DNA of 39,159 bases, from NCBI GenBank assembly GCA_020431915.1, contig JAGQHJ010000016.1, positions 1 through 39,159 on the forward strand, read 5' to 3'. Shown one piece after another: positions 1-7,927 of this stretch; positions within the stretch are counted from its first letter, which is position 1; each line of letters starts with the position of its first letter. The stretch comes from Cyanobacteria bacterium HKST-UBA04. Its GTDB lineage: Bacteria > Cyanobacteriota > Vampirovibrionia > Vampirovibrionales > JAGQHJ01. Position numbers and translations under genes: made by a program. Below the pieces are notes generated by a model. It was not told where the DNA came from. It ran no database searches and saw only the letters and a program-made list of their open reading frames with translations.

Positions 1-165
1 GCCAAATAAGCCGAACAGGCCGTGGGCATGGTTGCCGTCGCCATGTTGCACGGATTGGGGAACCCATGGAGTACCGTTGGCCTGTGCCGTTGTGCCGACT
101 TGCGGTTGCGGCACCGTCAAGGCTGGCCTGTAGCCTGAAAATGCGGATGACCCATCCATACTCAT
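1..165 (-). CDS. Partial hypothetical protein (5' end only)
   Basis: The reverse strand is open from an ATG at 165 to the left edge of the window, 55 codons with no stop. It begins MSMDGSSAFSGYRP and continues with a Gln/Pro/Gly-rich, low-complexity stretch containing GDGNHAHGLFGLFG. A purine-rich AAGGAAGGA lies about 12 bases upstream of the ATG and could serve as a ribosome-binding site. A second in-frame ATG lies two codons later. The rest of the gene lies outside the window, and I recognise no domain. The plus-strand ORF over the same bases (66-284) has no ribosome-binding site and looks like a shadow. Confidence 0.5.
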   Translation of the reverse strand, partial: MSMDGSSAFSGYRPALTVPQPQVGTTAQANGTPWVPQSVQHGDGNHAHGLFGLFG

Positions 166-634
166 ACCGTGTTATCCATCCTTCCTTTAATCACCACCAC
201 CGGCTTGCCCCAATAACACGCCCGGTCGGTGTACCGTCGGTGTATCGTGATGGTGTGATAAATCCTTCCCTTTTTATACCCTAATAAAAACAACTATTAA
301 GCCGCGATTGTCCAAGGGCTTCAAAAATTGACGGGATTGTTACAAACGCCGGGGGCAGGCGCACGGGCCTGGATTCAGGGGGCTTCATGCACCATTCGTG
401 TGCGTGTCCCTCCCCGATGCCTGTAGCCTGTGGAACAAACCGCTGTTATAGATCCGCCTCTCGTTGAACGGACATTACCCCATTACCCCATGGTTCCTTT
501 GACATCGGCATTCGATAGTGCCATGGTGCTGTAAAATTGGCCTTGAGCGAATATGATAGAGGCCTTTCCTTTGCATGTAGGCTATTACACGGTTTTAATC
601 GTGTTTTAAATTGCGTTTAAAGGCGCTTTTCCTG
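166..634. other. Intergenic region between divergent genes; no gene seen
   Basis: About 470 bases separate the partial minus-strand gene from the small plus-strand gene at 635. A TTGACA hexamer is at 499-504, but the nearest A/T-rich -10-like sequence (530-535) is 25 bases away, so I do not call a promoter. No convincing ORF, tRNA or strong hairpin was seen. Confidence 0.4.
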
Positions 635-898
635 ATGGTGTTTCCACTTACCCATGTCTCGACGGCCCCGTTTGCCGGGGTTTATCGCCGCCAACCCGAT
701 AACACGGACAAGAATACCCGGGGCTTTATTCACAACAGGACAAACTATTACACCGTCGACGACCATTTGGGCAACCACGCCACCGAAGTCGGGCAAATCC
801 AGCAACGGGCCCGAGAGATTCGTCGTCAGCAGAGTGAATCGGCTGGTAATACTTGGCAAGGCGAGCGATACGCCTGTCTGGCCGAGCTGGCCGTCTAA
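635..898 (+). CDS. Small hypothetical protein, 87 aa
   Basis: This is a short polar protein starting MVFPLTHVSTAPFAGVYRRQ and rich in Asn, Asp, Arg and Gln, with the stretch YYTVDDHLGNHATEVGQIQQ and a helical RAREIRRQQ segment. It shows no signal peptide, membrane helix or recognised domain. The ATG at 635 follows AAAGG by about 11 bases; a TTG at 611 would add eight residues. Two competing ORFs cover the same bases (654-956 plus, 617-859 minus). I prefer this frame because its composition looks more like a folded cytoplasmic protein. It ends 42 bases before the convergent polyprenyl synthase gene ends. Confidence 0.4.
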   Translation: MVFPLTHVSTAPFAGVYRRQPDNTDKNTRGFIHNRTNYYTVDDHLGNHATEVGQIQQRAREIRRQQSESAGNTWQGERYACLAELAV

Positions 899-940
899 CG
901 CCTTTTCATCAGCCTTTATAACCCTGGCACCCCTACAGGC

Positions 941-2116
941 TTACATTTGGCGGTGAATCGAGTAGTCGACAAGCAGGTCCAGTGCGGTTTTATAGGGCGA
1001 CGGGCGGAGGTGGGCAATGGCGTCCGTGGCGGCTTTGGCGTAATGCCGGGCCAGGTCCTTGGTGGCGGCCAAGGCATTGGTGTCGTCAATAACGGCCTGG
1101 ATGTCGGGAATCACGGCTTCGTTTTGGTCGTTAAACAGTTGCAGACAGAGGTTCTTGAACTGCTTGAGCCGGTCCGGCTGTCCGTTGAGCTTGTCAAAGG
1201 CGATCAGTACCGGGGCGTTGATTAGGCCGTTTTTCAGGTCGTCGAGGACGGGTTTGCCCAGGGTTTGGGCATCGGCGGTGTAGTCCAGCAGGTCGTCGAC
1301 AATCTGGAAGGCGATGCCAAACTGCTCGCCAAACTGCTGCAGCCGGGCAATGTCACTTTCGGGCAGGTGGTTGTTTACCCCGGCCGACTCACCACAGGCG
1401 GCAAACAGCGAGGCGGTCTTGCAGACGTTCTTGCGTAGGTAGGTGGGCCAGTCCATGTCCAGGGTGTAGCCGGTCTTTAGCTGTTTAACCTCGCCCTCGC
1501 ACAGGTTGGCCAGCACCATGGCAAAAATCGAAACCAGGCGGCAGTTGTTCAGCTGGCTCAGCTTCAGGCTGGCCTGGGCCAGCAGGTAGTCGCCGCTGAG
1601 GATGCTCAGGCGGTTGCCGTAGTCGGCCCGAATGGTGGGTAGGCCGCGGCGCAGGTCGCTGTCGTCAATCACGTCGTCATGCAGCAGGGTGGCCACGTGG
1701 ATGAGTTCGGCCACGGCGGCCGTCTCGATGTGGCGGAACCCGACCGGTTTTTCGTGACTGGAGGTGCTGGTGCTGGAGGCGGCCGACAACAACAGCCCGA
1801 CCAGAGGCCGTAGCAGCTTGCCGGTGTTGTTCAGGGTTTGGGCAATGGTGTGGGCCAACACCTCGATGTCGGGCATGATGATGCCCTGGATACTGGTCTT
1901 GACGGCATCCAACTGCTCGCTGACCACGGGGACGATAGGCGCCAGCTCGGGGTGGGCCATCATCAGGGCCAGGGCCGACCGTTTGTCCTGGCGGGTATTG
2001 GGGGCGGAGGGTGACGTGGTACGGGTCAAAGTAAAAGACGTCCTGTCGGTTACGGGGCCGAAACGGGGAAACGAGGGGAAGTTTACCACAGGGTGTGGAC
2101 CTCCGTAGCATAGCAT
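941..2116 (-). CDS. Polyprenyl diphosphate synthase (trans-isoprenyl, long chain)
   Basis: The product belongs to the trans-polyprenyl diphosphate synthase family, which extends allylic diphosphates with isopentenyl diphosphate, probably to make the side chain of a respiratory quinone. Both aspartate-rich Mg-binding motifs are visible: the first as DDVIDDSDLRRG and the second as DDLLDY. GKLLRP, preceding the first motif, and GDYLLAQ are also typical. The N-terminal 50 or so residues are Ser/Thr/Pro-rich and not conserved, so the start is uncertain. Candidates are ATG 2116 (used here), TTG 2122, GTG 2089 preceded by GGAGG, and the double ATG just before AHPELAPI. At 391 aa it is longer than the usual 320-350. 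Chain length cannot be told by eye. It is divergent from resB. Confidence 0.9.
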   Translation of the reverse strand: MLCYGGPHPVVNFPSFPRFGPVTDRTSFTLTRTTSPSAPNTRQDKRSALALMMAHPELAPIVPVVSEQLDAVKTSIQGIIMPDIEVLAHTIAQTLNNTGKLLRPLVGLLLSAASSTSTSSHEKPVGFRHIETAAVAELIHVATLLHDDVIDDSDLRRGLPTIRADYGNRLSILSGDYLLAQASLKLSQLNNCRLVSIFAMVLANLCEGEVKQLKTGYTLDMDWPTYLRKNVCKTASLFAACGESAGVNNHLPESDIARLQQFGEQFGIAFQIVDDLLDYTADAQTLGKPVLDDLKNGLINAPVLIAFDKLNGQPDRLKQFKNLCLQLFNDQNEAVIPDIQAVIDDTNALAATKDLARHYAKAATDAIAHLRPSPYKTALDLLVDYSIHRQM

Positions 2117-2318
2117 GGGCAAACACCCCCGATCGACGGGTAATCACAGAGAGGGAGGCCGGTCTTATGTTACAGCTGCTACAAGACTTGAGCTGCCCCA
2201 TTGAAATTAAGCCCGGCTTGAACGACCCTATAGAAGAGAGATCGTCAGATACTATCAGACACCGTGCGTCTTGAACCGCTTGCTTTTTACGCTTGCTTTT
2301 TACTGGTGTAACCCGCGA

Positions 2319-3818
2319 ATGCCCCTGCCAAACATGTCCAGCCCCCTTCCCTCAACGTCCTCTCTATGGCCCGTCGCCAACCTCAAGCTGCCCGAGCGGC
2401 TGATGGTTGTGCTGCAACCGGTTTTGGGCACATTTCGGTCGGTGCAGCTGGCCGTGGTTTTGCTGGCCCTGCTGGCGGCAGCCACCATTGCCGGTGTGGT
2501 ACTGCCCCAGGAAGGCAATGTCGATGTGGCGCAAATCCAGAAACAGTTTGGCCCCAACTACGCCTTCATGAAGCAGTTGGGCATGTTTGGCGTGTTTTCC
2601 AGCTTCTGGTTTATCACCCTGGAAGTGCTGTTTTTCTTTAACCTGCTGATTGGCAGCTTCAAGTGGCTTAAGCCGGCCTGGCTGGCCGCAACCCAGGTGG
2701 CCTACGTGCCGGCTGCCGTTATGGCGCTTAAGCCGGCGGCCCACAGCCTTCGGGTAAAGGCGGGTGCCGATGTCCAGGCCGCTTTGGCCCAAGCCCAGGC
2801 CGTGTTCAAGCGGCACGGCTATCATGTGCACGTTAACACGGCTGACGGCCAGCTGTATGCCACCAAGGGCCAATGGTCCCGGCTGGGGCCCTGTGCTGCC
2901 CACCTGGGTATTTTGATATGCTTGCTGGCAGGGGTGTACGGGTCGTTTACCGGTTTCAAGGCCATTCATATGGTGGCCCCCGGCGGGCAATTCCAGATAC
3001 CGTCGTCGGCCATGTTTGCCACCAATACCCCCCAGCCGTGGTGGTTTGGCCAGATTCCCACGTGGACCATTGCCGTACGCGATTTTCGGATGGAGCACTA
3101 CGAAAACCACCCCGACGTGGTAAAAAACTACTACTCCGGCCTCGATATCGTTGACGGGCAGGGGCATCTGCTCAAGCGCCAAACCATTTCCGTTAACCAC
3201 CCACTGAGCTACGATCATATTTCCATTTACCAGGCCAGCTTTGCTCCGTCAGGTCGCTTTAAGGTGACGGTTGACGGTCAACCCCGGCTGCTTGAGCTGA
3301 ACCAGGCCTTTAACCAGCGCAGTATCAGTGTAAACCGGCTGTCTGACGGACGAACGCTGATTATGTTTCCCTTTTTCGCCAATCAAGATCCTGGTGTGAC
3401 GCAGGATCATGCGGTGTTTTTCGTGCTGAAAAAAGGGGAAGGCGATTTGCCGCAGGGCACCATGCCCGAAACCTTGAAGCTGTTGCCTGGCGCGTCGGGC
3501 ACGCTTAAAGGCACGCACATTACCTATGTGGAGCCGGAAATGCAGACGGGGCTGCAAATCAAGCGCGCCCCCGAGGTGCCATGGATGTACCTGAGCTTTG
3601 TGATTATCAGCATCGGCACGGTAATGTGCTTTTTCAGTCAGCGGCAGGTGTGGTTGACGCTGGCTCCCGTCGACGGTGACCCGTCGGCCGGCCATGCCGT
3701 GATGCTGCACCCCAAAACCAACAAGGCCCGCCTCAGTTTTAGGCGGGAAATGCTGGCGATTGAGGCGGCCCTGGTGGCCCGGCTTACCAGCGCCAACCCG
3801 TCAGAACGTAGCGGATAG
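2319..3818 (+). CDS. resB: Cytochrome c biogenesis protein ResB/Ccs1
   Basis: ResB (Ccs1) is the partner of CcsA in the system II haem delivery and attachment machinery for c-type cytochromes. The protein has the family layout: two N-terminal membrane helices (VQLAVVLLALLAAATIAGVV and the FWFITLEVLFFFNLLIGSF region), a third at HLGILICLLAGVYGSF, a large extracytoplasmic domain, and a C-terminal helix (WMYLSFVIISIGTVMCFF). The SYDHISIYQASF and GLQIKRAPEVPWMY segments are characteristic. At 499 aa the length is normal. The start is uncertain: ATG 2319 is chosen, with TTG 2271 and ATG 2334 as alternatives and none with a strong Shine-Dalgarno site. ccsA follows 34 bases later, indicating an operon. 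Confidence 0.92.
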   Translation: MPLPNMSSPLPSTSSLWPVANLKLPERLMVVLQPVLGTFRSVQLAVVLLALLAAATIAGVVLPQEGNVDVAQIQKQFGPNYAFMKQLGMFGVFSSFWFITLEVLFFFNLLIGSFKWLKPAWLAATQVAYVPAAVMALKPAAHSLRVKAGADVQAALAQAQAVFKRHGYHVHVNTADGQLYATKGQWSRLGPCAAHLGILICLLAGVYGSFTGFKAIHMVAPGGQFQIPSSAMFATNTPQPWWFGQIPTWTIAVRDFRMEHYENHPDVVKNYYSGLDIVDGQGHLLKRQTISVNHPLSYDHISIYQASFAPSGRFKVTVDGQPRLLELNQAFNQRSISVNRLSDGRTLIMFPFFANQDPGVTQDHAVFFVLKKGEGDLPQGTMPETLKLLPGASGTLKGTHITYVEPEMQTGLQIKRAPEVPWMYLSFVIISIGTVMCFFSQRQVWLTLAPVDGDPSAGHAVMLHPKTNKARLSFRREMLAIEAALVARLTSANPSERSG

Positions 3819-3852
3819 ACGAGAGAGACAGAGAGAACAGGTGGTGTCGGCA

Positions 3853-4818
3853 ATGAATACCTTTAATTGGCTTCAGTTGGAACAAATGGGTGCCTCGGCA
3901 GGGTTGTTGCTGGTGGCTCTTGGTACGTTGATGTACGTGCTGCATGTGCTGCTGCCCAAGCCCTGGCTGCGTTTGACAGCCACCATCATCATGGGGCTGG
4001 CGGCCGTCAGCCTGATGGCGAGCGTTGCTGCCCGCAGCATACAGGCCGAATTCTTTGCCTTGTCCAACATGTACGAGGCGCTTTTGATTTGTACCATTGG
4101 CCTGCTGGTGGCCTTTGTCGTTATCGAGCGCTGGTTTTCGGTGCCCAACCTGGGGTGGGCCGTGGGCTTTCTGGCCCTGATCATGCTGTTTTACGGCGGG
4201 TCGCTCCCGACCGACATCACCCCCTTGCAGGCCGCTTTGCGCAGTTACTGGCGTGCTATTCATGTGCCGCCGCTGCTACTTAGCTACGGGTTCTTTACGG
4301 TGGCTTTCTTCAGCTCCGTGGGGTTTCTGGTCGTCGACACCAAGCAGCAAGGGGCCTTGTCTCGGGCCATGTTGCGCGAGTCGCTGCTGCCCGCCGACGG
4401 CATAGGAGCGGTTGGCGGAACTGGTGGTGGTGAGGTTTCGGCCTACAATGCCGACCAGTCCAACAGCGGGGGCTTGCTTGACAGAAGTTTTACCGGTTAT
4501 GGCGCCGTGTATGACGAGGTAACCTACCGGGCCATTGCCGCCGGGTTTCCGTTGCTGATGATTGGCGTGATTTTGGGAGCACTTTGGGCCAACGAGGCCT
4601 GGGGCAACTACTGGAGCTGGGACCCCAAAGAATCCATGAGCCTGGTTACGCTGCTGGGCTATGGCGTGTATTTGCATATGCGCCTTAACGGCGAGCATTC
4701 GCCCCGAACCTTGGCATGGGTGTCAGTTATTGGCTTTTTGCTGGTGTTAATGACCTTTGTGGGCGTCAATATGTGGGGTTTTGGCTCGCTGCACAGTTAT
4801 GGTGCCATAGAAACGTAA
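3853..4818 (+). CDS. ccsA: Cytochrome c biogenesis protein CcsA (haem handling)
   Basis: CcsA exports haem and, with ResB, attaches it to apocytochromes c outside the cytoplasmic membrane. The tryptophan-rich WWD signature is plain as WGNYWSWDPKES near residues 250-261. Candidate conserved histidines are seen in RAIHVPPLLLSYG and SLHSYG. About eight hydrophobic membrane segments run along the 321-aa protein. The ATG at 3853 is preceded by AGGTGG with eight bases between, which decides the start against the longer open frame. A Gly/Asn-rich insertion (GAVGGTGGGEV and following, near residues 180-205) sits in a loop before the WWD helices. It follows resB closely in what is probably one transcript. 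Confidence 0.94.
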   Translation: MNTFNWLQLEQMGASAGLLLVALGTLMYVLHVLLPKPWLRLTATIIMGLAAVSLMASVAARSIQAEFFALSNMYEALLICTIGLLVAFVVIERWFSVPNLGWAVGFLALIMLFYGGSLPTDITPLQAALRSYWRAIHVPPLLLSYGFFTVAFFSSVGFLVVDTKQQGALSRAMLRESLLPADGIGAVGGTGGGEVSAYNADQSNSGGLLDRSFTGYGAVYDEVTYRAIAAGFPLLMIGVILGALWANEAWGNYWSWDPKESMSLVTLLGYGVYLHMRLNGEHSPRTLAWVSVIGFLLVLMTFVGVNMWGFGSLHSYGAIET

Positions 4819-5005
4819 CATTGGCGCCATTTTTGAGGTGTTGGGCTTGAATGACGGGCCGGTTCACTATAAGGTGGGGCCTTACCGTTGTTCATACCAT
4901 TGTTTGTGTGCGGCGTTTCGTCCCCGTTTTCATTTCCTTCCCCCTCTTCCGGCTTGAGAACGGTGCGGCCCGATATAAAGCGAGAGAAAAGAGAGCGTGT
5001 TGCCC

Positions 5006-5329
5006 ATGACTGTATCCCTGATGACCGTATCGCCTGTTTCCCCCTTTAACCGTTCGGTTCAGTCTCCCCAGTTTGCCAAGCTGTGGGCCCGGCCCAAAAC
5101 GCAGCCTTCCTCCTCTTCGGCTGCCGCAGCACCTGTTCCGGGTCGGCTGATTGAAGTGACTGGCACCGGGTATGCCGACGGGGATCAAACGGATTTTCGG
5201 GTGCTGACCAGCCAGGGCTCCATGTCCCGGCGGCAGTTTTTGCTGGAATATGACGTGCTTGATACCTCGAATCCAGCTAACCGCGATCTGCTGGGGGCCA
5301 TTGATCACTGGCGGGAATTCCGCGACTAG
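5006..5329 (+). CDS. Hypothetical protein, 107 aa
   Basis: This small soluble protein has a low-complexity Ser/Ala/Pro-rich first half (QPSSSSAAAAPVPG) and a better-ordered second half containing RLIEVTGTGYADGD, FRVLTSQGSMSRRQF and a C-terminal DHWREFRD. I recognise no domain. The ATG at 5006 is chosen; a GTG at 4997 is in frame, and a GAGAG run lies 10 bases upstream. It lies 187 bases downstream of ccsA, so it may have its own promoter. Its role is unknown. Confidence 0.6.
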   Translation: MTVSLMTVSPVSPFNRSVQSPQFAKLWARPKTQPSSSSAAAAPVPGRLIEVTGTGYADGDQTDFRVLTSQGSMSRRQFLLEYDVLDTSNPANRDLLGAIDHWREFRD

Positions 5330-5827
5330 CGTGTTTTGGAACGGCCAGATATATACGGTATTGTATAAACTAGGCTGTTAATGGATACCCAGTATAACGG
5401 ATCTTAATAAACCGTACCGGTTCGATACCGCTCGGATCGGGTGTGTAGGTAAGGCAGCGTGAAACCTTGTGTGGGTTGGTGTGGGATTGCTGTGGGGTGG
5501 GGGCCCCGGGGGCTCAAAAATCGGGTGAATAGGTGGGGTATGCCCCGTGGTGGCTGAATTGGAGGACACAAGCGGTTTATAGTTGGGTTTAATACATTTA
5601 GACAAAAGCAGACTATTCAAGTGCACTTAAATTTACTACAATAGGGAATGTGTAACGATGGCCTTATGGAATCGCCCGTTACATGGCATTCTTTGGGTGC
5701 TTGGTTTGACTGGCGTAGACCCGGCCCTTGTTTTCCAAGCCCGAAGGGCTATACGAACAAAGAACGCGTTTATCGTTTTGACAACCTCGCGGGCATGGAC
5801 CCATGCCGCACTGGGAGGGGGTTGCGA
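5330..5827. other. Intergenic region with possible promoter elements
   Basis: This A/T-rich then G-rich spacer contains a TATAAA at 5364-5369 with no good -35. It also has a TTCAAG/TACAAT pair (5616-5621 and 5637-5642) with a short 15-base spacer, and a GCCCGAAGGGC hairpin before 5750. The frame of the downstream ABC gene is open back to 5648. A minus-strand ORF here (5378-5626) has no ribosome-binding site and an improbable Pro/His/Thr-rich composition, so I do not call it. Confidence 0.35.
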
Positions 5828-6664
5828 TTGCCTGTAACGATTCAGAAACCGACTTTGCATCAAGACCCGGCCGAAATTATTCGGTTTACTGGCGTATGCA
5901 AACGGTTTGGTGATCAGTCGGTGCTTCAGGACCTCAATTTTGAGATTTATCCTGGCGAAACGGTGGTGCTGATGGGGCCTTCGGGGTGTGGCAAAAGTAC
6001 CGTGCTGCGGTGTCTCAACAAGCTCGAGGCGGTTGATGCCGGTGATATTGAAGTGCGCGGCTTCAACATTACCCGTGCCCCCCGCCGTACCAACTGGAAC
6101 CAGTACCGGGCCAACATCGGCATGGTCTTCCAGCAGTTCAATCTGTTCCCCCATATGACGGTGCTCGACAACATCACCATTGGGCCGGTCAAGGTCAAGG
6201 GCGTCGACAAGGCGGCCGCTCGTCAGCAGGCCATGGCCCTACTGGAACGGGTGGGACTGGTTGAAAAGGCGGATCGTTACCCCATTACCCTGTCCGGTGG
6301 CGAAAAGCAGCGGGTGTCTATTGCCCGGGCCCTGGCCATGAGCAGCGACATCTTGCTGATGGACGAACCCACCAGCGCGCTCGATCCGGTGATGACGGCC
6401 GAGGTGTTGCGCACCATCCAGACCCTCTCGCAGGAGGGCATTACCTTGCTGATTGTTACGCACGAGGTGGATTTTGCCCTGCGCGTGGCCGATCGTATTC
6501 TGTTTTTCGACCAGGGGCAGATTGCCGTTGAGGGGCCGCCGGACGTGTTTACGCAGCCCCTGAATCACCCGATGGCTCGACAATATTTTGAATTGCTGAG
6601 GGCGGGCAAGCCGGTTCCTGACCAGTCTGAGCTGGTGCAGAAGCATCAGCCCGAGGCGGTTTAG
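5828..6664 (+). CDS. Amino-acid-type ABC transporter ATP-binding protein
   Basis: This is an ABC ATPase subunit most like the GlnQ/HisP class of polar amino acid importers. All nucleotide-binding motifs are intact: Walker A GPSGCGKST, Q-loop QQFNLFPHMTV, signature LSGGEKQRVSIARAL (LSGGE rather than LSGGQ), Walker B ILLMDEPTSALDP and H-loop IVTHEVDFA. The chosen start is the TTG at 5828, nine bases after GGGAGGGG, because the family begins near IIRFTGVCKRFG. The frame is open back to 5648 and an ATG at 5795 is an alternative. No permease or binding-protein gene adjoins it. Its last 116 bases are antisense to the end of the carbamate kinase gene. Confidence 0.88.
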   Translation: MPVTIQKPTLHQDPAEIIRFTGVCKRFGDQSVLQDLNFEIYPGETVVLMGPSGCGKSTVLRCLNKLEAVDAGDIEVRGFNITRAPRRTNWNQYRANIGMVFQQFNLFPHMTVLDNITIGPVKVKGVDKAAARQQAMALLERVGLVEKADRYPITLSGGEKQRVSIARALAMSSDILLMDEPTSALDPVMTAEVLRTIQTLSQEGITLLIVTHEVDFALRVADRILFFDQGQIAVEGPPDVFTQPLNHPMARQYFELLRAGKPVPDQSELVQKHQPEAV

Positions 6665-7613
6665 CGGCTGCCGTAATTCGGGTGCCGGCCTTGCCTTGCA
6701 CAGCCAGCACCAGGTTTTGCAGCGACGTGATCATGGCCACCTGGCCCCCGTGCTCCACAAATTCTGTTAAGGCCTGAACCTTTGGCCCCATGCTGCCGGG
6801 CGGAAATTGCCCCTCATTCAGGTATTGCCGGGCCTGACCGGCATCAATCGTGTCGAGGGCGGCTTCGTCGGCTGTGCCAAAATTGATGTAAAGCTGCTCG
6901 ACGGCGGTGCAAATCACCACCTGTTCGGCACCGATGCACCGGGCAATCAGGCAGGCGGTAAAGTCCTTGTCGATGACGGCTTCCACCCCCCGAAGCTCGC
7001 CGTCTTCCATGATGACGGGGATGCCGCCGCCGCCGCCACAGCACACAATTTGACCCGATTCGACCAGGGTTTTAATGGCCTCGATTTCGAGCACCTGGTG
7101 CGGATAGGGCGAGGGGACCACCCGGCGCCAGCCCCGGTTGCTGTCGCTTTTTATAATCCAGCCCTTTTCGGCGGCCAGGGCCTCGGCAGCCCCCTGGGTG
7201 TAGAAATTGCCAATGGGTTTGGTCGGCAGCAAAAAGGCGTTGTCGTCGGGGTCAACCAGAACGGTGGTGTTGATTTCGACCAGGCCGGGCAAGGGCGAGA
7301 CCCCCAGTTTTTTCAGTTCGTTGACCATGGCCTTCGTCAGGGCATAGCCGATTTCGGCCTGGGTCCAGGCCACGCAGCAATCCAGGCCGATAGGCCATTT
7401 GGGGGGCAGGGTGTAGCACTCCACCATGTCCAGGTGGTTGCCGACCTGCGGGCCGTTGCCAAAGGTAATGATGGGCAAGAACCCCATCTTGACCAGGGTG
7501 GCCAGTTGACGGGCAATGGCTTCGAGTTTGCTGGGATCGATGTTGTTGCCGCCTTCAGGCTCAAAGAGGGCATTGCCGCCAATGGCCACGACGACGCGGG
7601 TAGGTTGACTCAT
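6549..7613 (-). CDS. arcC: Carbamate kinase
   Basis: Carbamate kinase interconverts ADP plus carbamoyl phosphate with ATP plus carbamate, usually as the last step of arginine or agmatine fermentation. Amino acid kinase motifs are clear: VVAIGGNAL at the N-terminus, TFGNGPQVGN, CCGGGGGIPV, EAVIDKDFTA and PPGSMGPKVQA. The family start matches the ATG at 7613; in-frame codons extend upstream to 7781, but that part is Pro/His-rich and atypical. No Shine-Dalgarno site is visible. The family core ends near GKAGTRI, after which about 40 extra Ala/Pro-rich residues run antisense into the ABC ATPase gene, giving 354 aa against a usual 310-315. No arginine deiminase or ornithine carbamoyltransferase gene is nearby. 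Confidence 0.92.
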   Translation of the reverse strand: MSQPTRVVVAIGGNALFEPEGGNNIDPSKLEAIARQLATLVKMGFLPIITFGNGPQVGNHLDMVECYTLPPKWPIGLDCCVAWTQAEIGYALTKAMVNELKKLGVSPLPGLVEINTTVLVDPDDNAFLLPTKPIGNFYTQGAAEALAAEKGWIIKSDSNRGWRRVVPSPYPHQVLEIEAIKTLVESGQIVCCGGGGGIPVIMEDGELRGVEAVIDKDFTACLIARCIGAEQVVICTAVEQLYINFGTADEAALDTIDAGQARQYLNEGQFPPGSMGPKVQALTEFVEHGGQVAMITSLQNLVLAVQGKAGTRITAAAKPPRADASAPAQTGQEPACPPSAIQNIVEPSGDSGAA

Positions 7614-7927
7614 AGGGGGAAAGGGTACCGGTTGGTTGTGATTGAAGGGGAAGGCTGGGCAAGCGCCCCGGGTAAAAAGTATCCCTATCATAGCGCTGCT
7701 CGATAGAATCTGACCATCCTCTGCCCGATGGGGGGTAGGGGGGGGGTGAGGCCGGAGGAGACAGGAGGAGACAGTGACCAATTCTGGGTTACTTTACAAA
7801 CTGCGCCTATTATATATTCGGCTGATTTTTGCTATAGTTTACCCTGTGTCCCGCTTGATGCCTGCTTGGTGTCCAGCTTGGTGTCTGTTTCGTGTACAGC
7901 CTGTCACCACGACAAGGAGTCCCCGAC

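Noticed and set aside
66..284. Plus-strand ORF of 72 codons
   Set aside because: It lacks a ribosome-binding site, has random-looking composition, and overlaps a better minus-strand frame that opens to the window edge.
499..535. TTGACA with a downstream TGTAAA as a promoter
   Set aside because: The 25-base spacer is too long for a sigma70-type promoter.
617..859. Minus-strand ORF over the small gene at 635
   Set aside because: It is antisense to a frame with more protein-like composition and has no ribosome-binding site; kept only as a doubt on that gene.
2364..3218. Long minus-strand ORF opposite resB
   Set aside because: It is a shadow of the ResB frame; it is His/Gln/Gly-rich and has no motif.
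4955..4980. TTGAGA and TATAAA before the gene at 5006
   Set aside because: The 14-base spacer is too short to call a promoter with confidence.
5405..5440. tRNA-like GGTTCGATACC sequence
   Set aside because: The flanking bases do not form a T-arm stem, and no acceptor or anticodon arm can be drawn.
5378..5626. Minus-strand Pro/His/Thr-rich ORF
   Set aside because: The composition follows the G/T-rich opposite strand, there is no ribosome-binding site, and no domain pattern is seen.
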